Positions 35,001 to 44,390 of a stretch of 64,000 nt of DNA are shown here, piece after piece. The stretch is taken from contig JAJEKV010000093.1 of the NCBI GenBank assembly GCA_021234155.1, positions 1,114,001 to 1,178,000 on the forward strand, written 5' to 3'. The notes under the pieces were generated by a model. It worked only from the letters and a program-made list of their open reading frames with translations. It made no database searches and was not told the DNA's origin. This stretch comes from Isoetes taiwanensis (Eukaryota; Streptophyta; Lycopodiopsida; Isoetales; Isoetaceae). Positions within the stretch are counted from its first letter, which is position 1, and each line of letters starts with the position of its first letter. Position numbers and translations under genes: made by a program.

Positions 35001-35298
35001 AGTAACATGGTTGAGAAGGCTTCTAAATGAACTGAACTGTCTTCAAATTGAGCCTACCAAAATTCTAACAGATAGTCAAAGTTGCATAGCCGTTGTGAAG
35101 AACCCGGTACACCACGAGAGAACAAAACATATAGAGCTGAACATACATGTCATTAGGGATTTGGCAGCAAAGGGATATATTCAAATGAGTTACATCAGTA
35201 CTGCAGAACAGATCTCTGATATATTTACCAAGGCCTTAGCTGAAAACAAGTTTATGCAGTTTAAAAAGGGACTGAATATCACAGGGAAAGAGATGTAA
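32100..35298 (+). pseudogene. Copia 2 pol (protease, integrase, RT, RNase H)
   Basis: The protease box DSGAERSVV lies at about 32161. The integrase zinc region is at 32540-32660 (LWHNRLAH ... CEGCMIGK). The integrase core shows RSDRGGEYLS, but the usual first-aspartate segment FIDDYSR reads FIYGYNK, so a catalytic Asp is gone. Frame breaks occur near 32446, 32685 and 32950. RT (33700-34900) has HHMAVKRAFLN where DVKTAFLN is expected, losing the first RT aspartate, keeps YVDD (about 34330), and has TGA at 34210-34212. RNase H (MSSAEAEYAASSLAAKE) and the C-terminus are intact. Confidence 0.92.
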
Positions 35299-35344
35299 TT
35301 CTATGCAGACCAAATTTAATCTGAATGCTACAGAAGCATGTGAT

Positions 35345-35354
35345 GAAGGAGGAA
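35345..35354 (+). other. Polypurine tract of copia 2
   Basis: GAAGGAGGAA immediately before the 3' LTR start TGTTGAAATTG. Confidence 0.8.
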
Positions 35355-35515
35355 TGTTGAAATTGATATTGTGATCATCACATGCTGGAGTACAGTTGAT
35401 GATAAAAAACACATGATTTCAGGGCAGACAAGCATTTCAGGAACATCACAAGGCAAATGGGGTTTGAAGATCAGATGGGTATATGTTCTATAGGAATTAT
35501 AGAATAACTTGTGAT
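35355..35515 (+). repeat. 3' LTR of copia 2, left part
   Basis: Matches the first 157 bases or so of the 5' LTR up to ACTTGTGAT, with a 4-base insertion (ATGTTCTATAG versus ACTATAG region). The LTR resumes at 37707. Confidence 0.93.
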
Positions 35516-35768
35516 GCATATTCACACGGGGGGTGACTCCGGGCAACGAGAGCTGTTGGATAGGCATATTCACCCCTTATTCCTTAATCTACACCGTACA
35601 CAAAGTTCCTCATTTGTGGGGTATAGATGTACAGAATTTATTATACTGTATAACAAGATTTGCAAAATACTATAAGATTTCAGGCAATATACTATATGGT
35701 GTTGATTTTCTACGTGCAAAACATAATTATAAGGGCTGGGCCGCCCCACGCCACCCGTGTGAATATGC
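35516..35768. repeat. 253-bp inverted-repeat unit
   Basis: GCATATTCACACGGG at 35516-35530 and its exact complement CCCGTGTGAATATGC at 35754-35768. A third partial word, GCATATTCACCCC, lies at 35564. It may be a MITE, or one end of the larger insertion. Confidence 0.75.
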
Positions 35769-36446
35769 ACCCAAACCAAAGGGGGTTTAAGGGGGAATTT
35801 AATTTTAAAGTGTGTAATGTAATGGTTTGTGTTATAAAAAAAAATTTTTGGCCCCTTCGGGGCCTCCAACAAAAAACTTTACATTATATTATACTTAAAT
35901 GAATTGATGTTATGTAATTAATAGTTATGAACGAAGTAGAAAACATGTGTGATAGTAGTATAGACATTTTGTAATCATTTTATTGAAACGTACAAAAGAA
36001 CCCACTAGGAAATAAACAATGGCAAGTGATAAGGAAAATAAATGAGATTATAATTTAAGTTTGTATGCTAGATATTAGAAGCAGAAGAAGGACCTAACTA
36101 GCCCCTAGAGTAATGCATGGTCTTTGTCCCTTTATACATTAATAGCATATTATACTTGCATCTCTTCACAACCTAGCTTATTCAGTGATCTAAATATTGT
36201 ATAGAGGAGCAAATTCAATGTCTCGTACATTCCACGATTCTAGAAATACAATCCACTAGTTTTGCATAAGGAATAAAAAAGTCAATGCACAACTGGAGAT
36301 TCTCACTTCCATTGAGGTGAACATATAGAATTGGTAGCATAATCTCAAGAAACACTTCTAATTCTAGTCTCAATTCGCCGCATTGCCCCAAGGGCCGCAA
36401 ACTAGAAGTCCTTGCAAACTACACAAAGCAAAAATAATGGTCACGT

Positions 36447-36684
36447 ATCGATTTGCATCATATGAGTTTGCGAATTCAACAAAGCACATTACCTTCTTTT
36501 ACATTGCTAGAACTTTGAGCTGGAGCTTTATCTACATTCTGCAATGTGAAGGTAACATCATCACTATCGATTTGCATCATATGAGTTTGCGAATTCAACA
36601 AAGCACATTACCTTCTTTTACATTACTAGAACTTTGAGCTGGAGCTTTATCTACATTCTGCAATGTGAAGGTAACATCATCACT
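36447..36684. repeat. 119-bp tandem duplication
   Basis: 36447-36565 and 36566-36684 are nearly identical (ATCGATTTGCATCATATGAG onward); one difference seen, ATTGCTAG versus ATTACTAG. Recent by its identity. Confidence 0.92.
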
Positions 36685-36857
36685 ATCCGAAAGTCAAACA
36701 GCCCCCTCACTTAAAAGTGAAAAAAGCGCCTTTAGGTTCACAATAATTCTCGAAGAGATGAATAATTTTGAGCTGTGTCGTCTGCTGATTGGGTTTTCAA
36801 ACTTTTAACCTCTTTCTAAAGTGCTTCAATCGCTGCAGTCAAGACACCTTTTTGCAG

Positions 36858-37100
36858 TTACCAAGACACCCTTTCAGCATTCCATCTAGCCTCTTCTCGC
36901 TGCCATCTCTGCTCCTCGTGCAACCGCCTCTGTTCTTCACGAACCCATCCGCCTTCTTCCCTTTGCCAAGAATCTGCAGACGCCAAAACAACATAATGCC
37001 TAGGATTTGGGCCCAAATTTTTGCATGGACAAATCTGATTGTGGCCACGCCTGTGAGAGATGGATTGCTTGAAATCCTGTATTTGGCTCTGCCCAAGCAA
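36858..37100 (-). CDS. Possible charged coiled-coil frame, unknown
   Basis: Minus-strand frame of 80 codons with a repeating Glu/Arg/Gln pattern (EEQRRLHEEQRWQREEARW), strongly helical in character. It has no support from splice sites or a family. It may be a fragment of a host gene or transposon protein inside the insertion. Confidence 0.25.
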   Translation of the reverse strand: MLGQSQIQDFKQSISHRRGHNQICPCKNLGPNPRHYVVLASADSWQREEGGWVREEQRRLHEEQRWQREEARWNAERVSW

Positions 37101-37706
37101 CGAGCCTATTCAACTCATGCCGGAATCACCCAATCTTCTGGAATCTATGCTTCCATGAGTCTATCCCATGGCCCAAAAAACGTTACAAGGTCTCAACTTC
37201 TTGTAGCAGATCCTCCGCTCCACTCCGTCGGCTGGGTCTGTTAAAAGCGGGATGAGGGGACGAGCGTCTGCCCAACCAAACGACGGATTTAGCCATAGCC
37301 TACTGTGGGAAAAAAAAACCCTTAAAGCTAACCTTTCTGGCCTGAAGAATCAGAAGTCGGATTTGCCTCAGTTGCTTCCGAATCAAAGGATAGGGTACGA
37401 TAACCCTAGAAAAGAAGAGCTCGATATCTGCATGCTAAGCTTGAAAATCCGTCTAAAAATGGTGCATTCGAAAAGGGCTTCTATTGTAAACCCTTGGATT
37501 AAAAACTTTTAAGGTCAATCTTGGCCATTAAGATGGGTAAGGGGATCAAAAACCATTAAGAATGTGGAACTAAAACATGAGAATACCGCGCGCACTCTAG
37601 ATATACTGATCAGTACATCTCGTGGAATACGCTCTTAAAATCATATGAAAACCATATTAAAAAGTGTACAAAAATACAAAAGAAACCCCCTGTTATTATG
37701 CTACAT

Positions 37707-38173
37707 ATTCCAATATAAGGCAACGGCCATTGTATGACCATTGTATTATATCATGAAAATAATGGTCAATGGTTATTTATGTTAATATTCTGCTGAGGCG
37801 GTTAAGGCACCTCCTAAGGAGGCTATGCCAATGTGAATAAGGCACAGAATCAGGCGGGCATGGCCGACTGCAAATCGGCCAGGATGTACAAAGATAAATT
37901 AAGAAGTACATTCAATAGGTAGGTGATTTTTTCTGAGGAGGAAGAATCCAGGTCGAAGACATTTTTTGATCGGGGGCCTGATATTTAAAGTTTGAAGTTT
38001 GTTATGAAATAGACAATGGTTTACATTAATGATATTGCTAATGTCAATGCATATAGTGCATAATATAAAGATGATTGGAGTCTTGATTGTCGTTGTGAGT
38101 CTATATTGAACATTGAGATAAAAGATGTGTCTAGTTAATAAGTGTAGCTGAGATACTTTGTTATTCCCTAACA
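37707..38173 (+). repeat. 3' LTR of copia 2, right part
   Basis: Collinear with 30586-31050 of the 5' LTR with scattered substitutions and short indels; ends CCCTAACA before GAGAC. Confidence 0.93.
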
Positions 38174-38178
38174 GAGAC
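38174..38178. repeat. Target-site duplication of copia 2, right
   Basis: GAGAC, matching 30424-30428. Confidence 0.9.
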
Positions 38179-38960
38179 TACTCCGGGTTGCATCTTCCCG
38201 GTCCGTCGAGGCAGGAAGGGTTCCATCTCCCCCTCCCGGGGTCTAGAGGTTCCACGGGCAGCTAGAGAATCGTGGCGATACACAATTCTTCCCCGACTTA
38301 ACCCCCCCAAAAAAGAGCCCGGCCATCACCTGCAGCTCTTGAGAGGCAGGGCGGCACCATTGCTCCAGGAGGTGTTGGGCCCATGCCCGACACACTCGAA
38401 GTGACCGGACATAAGCCTAGCCTGCTATGGGGTCCTCAGTAGCCGCGCTCAGCAGCGACCCTCCTTCCGTCGCGTCTCTAGCCACGTTATGTAGTGTTGA
38501 GTCATACCATAGCTCCTATAGCCCGGTGAGTTCCTATGCACAGGCTCCATAATAATAGGAACTAAAGGGTCTAAGGAGCATCACTAAGTAATGGCTACTA
38601 GGTCTCTACCCCCCTTCCCAATACAAGAGGAGCAAACATGATCAACCAACATCACATATCCACATAACATGATAATCATGAGAATAACATCTAAACCTAA
38701 TCATACATATCTAACTTACAGTTAGGGTTCATTGATTAGGGTTCAAGATGTAGACTAAGGGTTCTAGGAAGGCCTTACTAGAGACACGAAATGCTAACTC
38801 ATCTGGAGTCCTAACTTCCAGATGATCTACAAAGAACTCCAATCCAAATACCTGCTCCCGAGGAACTCCCTCCTAATCCCGACGTCTTCATAATCTTCGA
38901 GGTGGTCGAAGTAGTGCTCGCCCCAAGATCGTGCACACGCTCTGGGGGATGCTGTGCTTT
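38179..38960 (-). repeat. LTR of the minus element, outer part
   Basis: GC-rich sequence continuing the interrupted LTR. The outer boundary is not defined by a visible CA end or duplication; I place it just before the coding start at 38968 because composition changes there. Confidence 0.45.
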
Positions 38961-38967
38961 CTTCATA

Positions 38968-40050
38968 ATGATATCCCTTGTGCCAGATGACGACTATGAG
39001 GTAGCTAAGAGCAAAGGGGCATCAGATAAAGGTGCATGGCAGTGTTTTCTTTTGGATGAACCCAACTTGAAAAATGTCTTCTACAAAGCAGATGATGAGG
39101 ATGAAGCAAATGAAAGCGAGGAATTTGATGTTCCTAACCTCTACCGGAAAGACATCACTCTGGAATTGTTGACAAAAGAAAAGGGGCCCTTGAATAAACA
39201 TGGGTTTGCAATCAATCTGGCAAGCTATCTTGTTGAGGCATTTGCACCACTTGATACCACTTGCTGTGAATTACATATTGGAGGGTATATTGGTAGGAGG
39301 CCTTGAAGACATCAAGAAGATGTTTAAGTTTCGTCAACGATGACCAGTCTAGGGATTTCCTTGAAGTTTTTTTCGAAAAGGTACTAGCCACGGCTGATTG
39401 GGGTCCTGTCAAAGATAAAAACCCGTTGGCTTTGGTACCTTTTAAAGGGCAGACTACTAGTTCACAAAAGCCTCCAAGTGCAACTCCAGAATGTTCAAAA
39501 AGCAATGCAACCCCCGAGGAGAAGGCCGAAATGCTAGCGCGGGAACGTGAGACCATGGAGAAAAATATGAAGTCCATGCTTGATAACATTGCAACTGGTA
39601 ATGTCCAGCTTGGGGGTACGACTACGGTAGTTCCTGATACCAGCCAAGATGATCATGCAAGCTCAGATGCAACCACTGAGGTTAGGAATCAAACCCCTGT
39701 GGTAGCTTTCATAGAAGAGAACGTGTCCGAACTAAACCGTGGAGTTGATGCTTTTGAGAGTAAGCATCTGGGGAGTAAAGTAGACGCTACGACTGCTGGG
39801 GATGACGGCGACGATGAAAGGTAATTCATGCCAGGCGCGATATGTAGCTTATTTATGAAGGACAAAACGCGCTTGGCGTGTATTGCAGACCACTTTTGCA
39901 TGGCTAACTCTTTGTTTTCCATGGTTCAGGGCTCCACCTGCTTGTGACAAAATCATTGTCTTCGATCTGAATAGTGTCCTGTGTAAAACGTTTCCTAAGA
40001 AGCTTATTAACGGGGATGACTTGAGAAGTCCCTCTAGAATCGAATACTAA
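38968..40050 (+). pseudogene. HAD/FCP1-like phosphatase-domain protein, N-terminal fragment
   Basis: Starts MISLVPDDDYEVAKSKG and runs through WQCFLLDEPNLKNVFYKADD with acidic stretches. Near 39300-39340 the frame shifts twice around GLEDIKKMFKF and FVNDDQSRDFLEVFFEK. A long Ser/Thr/Lys linker (39420-39820) follows. An intron (39821-39929, GTAATT to GTTCAG) joins in correct phase to APPACDKIIVFDLNSVLCKTF, which matches the DxN/DxD start of HAD-type FCP1/NLI-interacting phosphatase domains. Here the motif is DLNS, lacking the second Asp of the DxDxT/V signature. The frame stops at 40048 and only scraps follow (HVGKKNHLLP near 40170). It looks like a decayed member of a plant family with a catalytically odd HAD domain. 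Confidence 0.5.
39827..39880. repeat. Hairpin inside the HAD-gene intron
   Basis: CATGCCAGGCGCG (39827-39839) faces CGCGCTTGGCGTG (39868-39880), 11 of 13 positions pairing, starting six bases after the donor GT. Same CACGCCAG-like core as hairpins at 43.56 and 52.2-52.5 kb. Confidence 0.6.
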
Positions 40051-40490
40051 GTGGATCTATCCTCGTCCACACTTAGAAGATATGATGAATGGCGTTGATT
40101 GTTTTGAGTTGCCATCCGGTCCTCAATGGAATGCATGTAGAGTCCTTCAATCTTTCCTGTCCCCCGCGTGCATGTCGGCAAGAAAAATCATCTACTTCCC
40201 ACAAATAAGAACCCTCAAGCTTATCTTCTTCACATTTATCCTCATCTACGAGGCACGCCAAACACAGAGATCTGTTGGCTGCTTTGCGGAGGCAGCTGGA
40301 ATTCTTCTTCTTCCGTTGGTAGATTAAGCCTCATCTTGAGCAAATCGAGACTCCACCTCTCATAGGCTTCTTTAAGCTTTATAGCATTGCGGTATAATTA
40401 GACACTTCAAACATCTCTTTGTCCAAATCCTCTTCAAAATCTAGGCCTAAGTTTACCCATTAGGCCAAGATAATGATAAGCTCGTCTTCC
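40051..40490. other. Scraps downstream of the HAD-like gene
   Basis: Short frames only; HVGKKNHLLPTNKNPQAYLL at about 40168 could be the displaced continuation of the HAD domain. Confidence 0.3.
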
Positions 40491-40742
40491 CTAGCACACA
40501 TTAAGTAACAAAGGCGGGTTCCTCAAGATATCCTTAGCAATAGGTATTCTTTGCCTTCCACTAAAATTAGGCGTTATGTCAGCCAACTTCTTTTCATCCT
40601 CATCCCCATCCTCATCACCTTGAATCATCTCCCTCCTATGGTTCACCCAAGGCCGGTCGTCGAAGCTAAAACTCCTACATTCTTGCTCTTCTTCTTGTAG
40701 ATCTATCTCCATTTCTACGTCATAGTCAGCATCATCACACAT
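40491..40742 (-). CDS. Acidic open frame, unknown
   Basis: Minus frame of 83 codons, very acidic (EMEIDLQEEEQE; QGDEDGDEDEKK), with FSGRQRIPIAKDI near the end. Texture suggests a real protein fragment, perhaps part of the same decayed minus-strand gene set as 41.0 and 41.6 kb. No family. Confidence 0.3.
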   Translation of the reverse strand: MCDDADYDVEMEIDLQEEEQECRSFSFDDRPWVNHRREMIQGDEDGDEDEKKLADITPNFSGRQRIPIAKDILRNPPLLLNVC

Positions 40743-40982
40743 AACTGACCCCCCCTTGGCTTAAAGATTTCATTGTTTCCGGTGTATCTTGGTTTGGCGA
40801 AAGCGAGAATACAATAACTAGCAAATGCAAACGGCAAGAGAAATAAGATACCTTCTTAAGCACAAGGACGCAGCCGAGGAGGAGCCCGTTGCCAAAGACA
40901 TTCTTGAAAAACATCTTCCCCTGTTTGCAAATGGGAAGCCGCCTCCTCTAGAGCTGGTTTTGGAATCCACGAGCCATGGACA

Positions 40983-41183
40983 TCACGCAAAGGGCGTCTT
41001 GGCCCGAGACCAAGCGGTCGGGGTGAAAGCTAAAGGCAACCTCGCGATAGCATCAAGCTCGCTCTTGTTTGCCATGATGTCCAACTCCTTGCAATAGAAC
41101 GGATAAATCGCAGTCGGCACAACTTCCTCGTTGTCATGAGGGGTGGATGCATACCATTCCAGGAACTTCACATAACAATCCAT
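40983..41183 (-). CDS. Open frame, unknown
   Basis: Minus frame MDCYVKFLEWYASTPHDNEE continuing to KELDIMANKSELDAIARLPL. Codon texture looks protein-like, and an overlapping plus frame (40825-41097) looks worse. Too short and isolated for a function. Confidence 0.3.
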   Translation of the reverse strand: MDCYVKFLEWYASTPHDNEEVVPTAIYPFYCKELDIMANKSELDAIARLPLAFTPTAWSRAKTPFA

Positions 41184-41313
41184 GGCGAAGCAGACGACGA
41201 AAGGAAGAAGATGTTTAGGAGCGGTAAAAAGTGGTCACTTTTGAACTCGAAAGTAGCCATTGTCGATTATGAAAGGGGACACAGCCGTTGTGGGGAGATT
41301 TGTCCGTACATTT

Positions 41314-41338
41314 TAGGATTAGGGTTAGGGTTAGGGTT
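41314..41338 (+). repeat. Telomere-like run, three TTAGGG units
   Basis: TAGGATTAGGGTTAGGG followed by TTAGGGTT, directly abutting a hairpin. Units are six bases (TTAGGG), not the seven-base TTTAGGG commonest in plants. Too short to be a chromosome end. Confidence 0.8.
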
Positions 41339-41407
41339 GGATCACACGACGCGAAGACTACTATGTGCAACAAAAAAGCACAATGCTTGCTGCGCGTCGT
41401 GTGATCC
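41339..41407. repeat. Hairpin 1, arms GGATCACACGACGCG
   Basis: Perfect 15-base arms (41339-41353 and 41393-41407) around a 39-base loop. The same arms recur at 43532-43596. Confidence 0.9.
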
Positions 41408-41511
41408 TCACATATAACATTAAAAAAAAAAAATACAAAGTGCGAAGCTAGGCTTCTAAGAAAGAAATGGACTAAGAGATTAAGCTTATAAAGCCATTAC
41501 ATTAAGAAATA

Positions 41512-41835
41512 TTATACATATGAAAAAAACACAAAGGCACTTCGGCTTTTTTTGCGGGGGTCTTTCTTCTTGTTGTATTCAGCCATAAAATTTTGACCAT
41601 AGTACTTTCGGGATCCCTTATCGCGTAAGGCAGTGGGCATGACAGTCCACCCGCTTGGCATGTATTCTTTGCAAAGCTGCGAGTCCTCGAACAGACCGAC
41701 ACCAAGCGCTTCGAAGCCATTTGAAGAGCATTTAAAGGCGGTCGCTTGAATTACGTGAATCTGGTATGATGTATCGCACCACACTCTTGCAGAATCTCTT
41801 TCCACGAGCTGGCAAATGGGAGGCGGAATGACCAT
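41512..41835 (-). CDS. Open frame, unknown basic protein
   Basis: Minus frame of 107 codons, MVIPPPICQLVERDSARVW through QLCKEYMPSGWTVMPTALRD to a Lys-rich end (NKKKDPRKKSRS). Codons upstream (41836-42060) in other minus frames give Arg/Pro/Asn-rich text, so it may be the end of a larger decayed gene. Not recognised. Confidence 0.35.
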   Translation of the reverse strand: MVIPPPICQLVERDSARVWCDTSYQIHVIQATAFKCSSNGFEALGVGLFEDSQLCKEYMPSGWTVMPTALRDKGSRKYYGQNFMAEYNKKKDPRKKSRSAFVFFSYV

Positions 41836-42608
41836 CTCGGTGCTAACCCGATACTTCTTAACTTAATCTTTAATGCCGGGCTTCGTCTTTCCGCTTCAGG
41901 CCACTACCCTCACCCACCCGGCATTTGGAGCCTGTTGCTTTCGGCCCGACTCTTCCGGGCCGTCTCCTCACCCGACATTTGCGGTACTGTTCCTCGGCCG
42001 ACTCTTAGGCCGTCTCCTCACATTTACATTAGCCTTCCCCTTTCGGGCGTTGGGCCTCCTCCTTTGATTTGAAGGTTCTGGGCATCCACGGGAGGGGCGG
42101 GGAGGGCGATAAGAGCAAGAAGAGGCGGCTGCCCAATAATTAATCCGGCGTCATATTACGCTCGCCGGTCTCTCACATTTCCATCCCTCAGATCTCGAAG
42201 CGGGTGCACCTCCCTACTTACTCGGGCTGCTTCTTCCGCCATCGTCATGCGGTTCTTTTTCGAAGTCTTACGTTAGGCATGGTGGGAGGAGGAGAATCTC
42301 TCTATCGAGACTTCAGATTCAGATGAAGGAGGCGGACTAATGTAATCACACGGCCTTACACCACACGGATGGATCCTTGCGTTTGCTTAGTTCTTGCCAT
42401 GGCTTCTCGGTGGATGGCGCTTTTATACTCACTGAACACGACAAAAATAGACAAGCGGCAAGAGATAAATAGTAAAAAAAGCGAAGTTAAAGTAAAATAT
42501 GATGGTAGCGTTTTTTAAATAATTGCACGGAACCCTAAAAAAATATCGGACAAAATACGGAACCCTAAAAACATCGGACAAAAACACAAATAAAACCGAG
42601 ATTCAAAG
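41836..42608. other. No gene recognised
   Basis: GC-rich to 42300, then AT-rich. A duplicated phrase, ACGGAACCCTAAAAA, with an ATCGGACAAAA word occurs at 42525-42590. A plus frame (41873-42067) is a shadow of minus text. Confidence 0.35.
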
Positions 42609-43531
42609 CTAGGCGATAGACAATTTCTTGTTGATCGCGAACTCACTAAACTTTACATTTCCCTCTTGCCCGTAACCAACCCTAATGCCATCAATAAAAT
42701 AATGGAAGTCGTCGACAATCTCCTCTGTCTCCATTAGCACTCTTAGCTCACGATAATGGCCATTCGCTTTCCATGGTGGCTGTATAAATGACTTCCTCCC
42801 TCTCCATACTCGAATATCCACCGCGATCGGATTAAGTGTCTGTTATGGTCCTCGAGCGGCTCTCTCAAAAAGTTGTGCGACCTCTCTTTTTACGTTTCCT
42901 TCGTTCTAGTTGACAATTAGCATTATAAATATTGTTTTGGAAGAAAGTATCGAACTTAAAGGAGGACTTAACTACGCGGACCCTCTGTTAGTTGACCGGG
43001 ATGATTCGTGGAATCGAACATCCCAGTCGGAACCAAAATAAGCCATCCATAAAATCGGCAGGGAGGAGAAAACGCATTATATGTCTTGGAGCTTTTGAAC
43101 TTCTGCGCCATCTGAATATGTTAGCAAATACCTCAAGCGGTGTGAAGATTTTTGAAACTCATCCTCGCCTCCGTTTTGGACATTCCGCTTGCACCTCGTC
43201 AGCCATGCATTTCTTCATTGCAATTACATTGTTCTCATTAGTGCGTGGCTTACAAAGTTCACTTAAAGGGGCAATTCAACCAGGCCTCAAGCTTCGGTTT
43301 CCGACCTTTACGTTATAATCATGTCCAGTAAAACCGGATGCCTATACCCCGCAAGGTCACGGCATCCATACCTTGGAAAAGGACAATTCCGATGTCTATG
43401 TGATACCGACACAAGTACACTACTAATACTTTCGGTAGGAATGACATCCACGGCGTCGATAAACATAAACCTGCACAATAAATTTGTTTGTAAAAACACG
43501 TGTCAACGAAAAGAAATGAAAAGATAAAGGA

Positions 43532-43596
43532 GATCACACGACGCGAAACTATCTCACGCCAGATTAAGTAGGCGACTAGCTTGGCGTCGTGTGATC
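43532..43596. repeat. Hairpin 2, arms GATCACACGACGC
   Basis: Arms at 43532-43544 and 43584-43596, exact complements; the inner part contains CACGCCAG and CTTGGCG. It interrupts BAH copy 2 at a point where copy 1 has no intron. Confidence 0.88.
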
Positions 43597-43970
43597 AATT
43601 AAGGTGGTTACCATTTGCGGGCAATTTTGGGAAGCTGTTTTTGGTGGAGATTAGCTCTTTGGCCATATCAGAAGGGGTATATGCATGTCGTATTGTTATA
43701 CTTTCCACTTTCCGGCCGCTAGAATTCAACTTGAACTCTTTTATCCTACCTATCCAATGTGTCCCGCACGCCTGATCGCCTTTGTCGCTAACTCTATGCT
43801 CGCCCTCGTTGATGGCAAGCATACGAACCTATTGAGACAAAACCTCCCACTTCTTGACCTTGGGAGTTACGTAAATGGGGCAAGAACACAGAAATTACGG
43901 GGAGACATGGATTGCGGATGAGGAGTGAAGGCGGAGAGGATGCACGAGGTAGGAGTGACAAAAGATGAAG

Positions 43971-43982
43971 TTTGGCGCCAAA
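43971..43982. promoter_or_regulatory. Perfect E2F palindrome
   Basis: TTTGGCGCCAAA, a double E2F/DP consensus, lies about 120 bases upstream of the first recognisable codons of BAH copy 2. If functional it would link the family to S-phase expression. Confidence 0.4.
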
Positions 43983-43991
43983 ATTTGACAA

Positions 43992-44390
43992 AGGAGTTGG
44001 TGGCGGCGGTGAAGGTCAAAGTCACCATTATTTTGGGCGGCGAAGCGACTCCCGAAAAATACGGGCCATTAAAATGGTTGCAATAAAAGCGCAGGCATCC
44101 TCTATGAAAATACGCCATGTGGATGCCAAGTAAGCCTGCTCATCCTTCTACCTGCCAAGTAATACTGACTTTCGTAAAAAAGGCGCAAACCTGATTGGTC
44201 CTGGCGAATTTGACGTGGAAATCTTTAACCCAAGATAAGGGCCATTTTCAGACCCCAAATCCGCCCTAATGAGGGCCTCTGACTTCCTTGCAAGGCAGTA
44301 ACAAGTGCACATTCTGCTGTAACCATCTATGAATGAAATGAAATACCTCTTGTTGCATATGTGATCTCACAAGACTTGACTTATGTGATC
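43992..44390. other. Intergenic, short duplicated phrase
   Basis: TATGTGATCTCAC occurs twice (about 44358 and 44382), each followed by AGAC, just beyond the 3' end of the minus-strand gene. No gene seen. Confidence 0.4.

Larger units (their letters stand above)
35516..37706. mobile_element. 2.2-kb insertion in the copia 2 3' LTR
   Basis: The LTR text breaks between GTGAT and ATTCC. The inserted DNA starts GCATATTCACACGGGG. Its other end, read backward, is GCATAATAACAGGGGG after five bases, an imperfect inverted match that suggests a DNA transposon, but I see no clean target duplication. Contents: a 253-bp inverted-repeat unit at the left edge, AT-rich DNA, a 119-bp tandem duplication and a coiled-coil-like frame. 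No transposase recognised. Confidence 0.6.
30429..38173 (+). mobile_element. Ty1/copia retrotransposon 2, complete insertion
   Basis: Full copia structure: 622-bp 5' LTR, primer site, gag, pol, polypurine tract and 3' LTR, flanked by the 5-bp duplication GAGAC. It sits inside the LTR of the older minus-strand element. The two LTRs remain closely alike, so insertion is fairly recent, but the coding region has frame changes, a TGA at 34210 and changed catalytic residues. A 2.2-kb insertion splits the 3' LTR. It is related to, but distinct from, copia 1: both share the protease box DSGAERSVV and similar knuckles. Confidence 0.93.
42609..43991 (-). pseudogene. BAH-like domain protein, copy 2 (broken)
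   Basis: Same protein as 4.3-5.6 kb, in pieces. 43850-43800 gives GGFVSIGSYACHQRG, matching the SVGSWVTM region. After a frame change, 43780-43600 gives GTHWIGRIKEF and IRHAYTPSDMAKEL, then SFPKLP where copy 1 reads TFPKLE after its TAG. 43490-43308 gives ESISSVLVS and RDLAGYRHPVLLDMIIT, matching ITSVLEV. 43290-43000 gives VSKIFTPLEVFANIF against VKAFIPISIFASLF. 42821-42609 gives FHYFIDGIRVGYGQEG against FEFNFLMDGKKIGY. Order and spacing are conserved. A hairpin element lies between two of the pieces, where copy 1 is continuous. Several frame changes make this a pseudogene. Confidence 0.5.

Noticed and set aside
40825-41097. 90-codon plus frame
   Set aside because: Overlaps a minus frame with better protein texture and has no family match; neither is strong.
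41314-41338. Possible true telomere
   Set aside because: Only three units, embedded in ordinary sequence on both sides.
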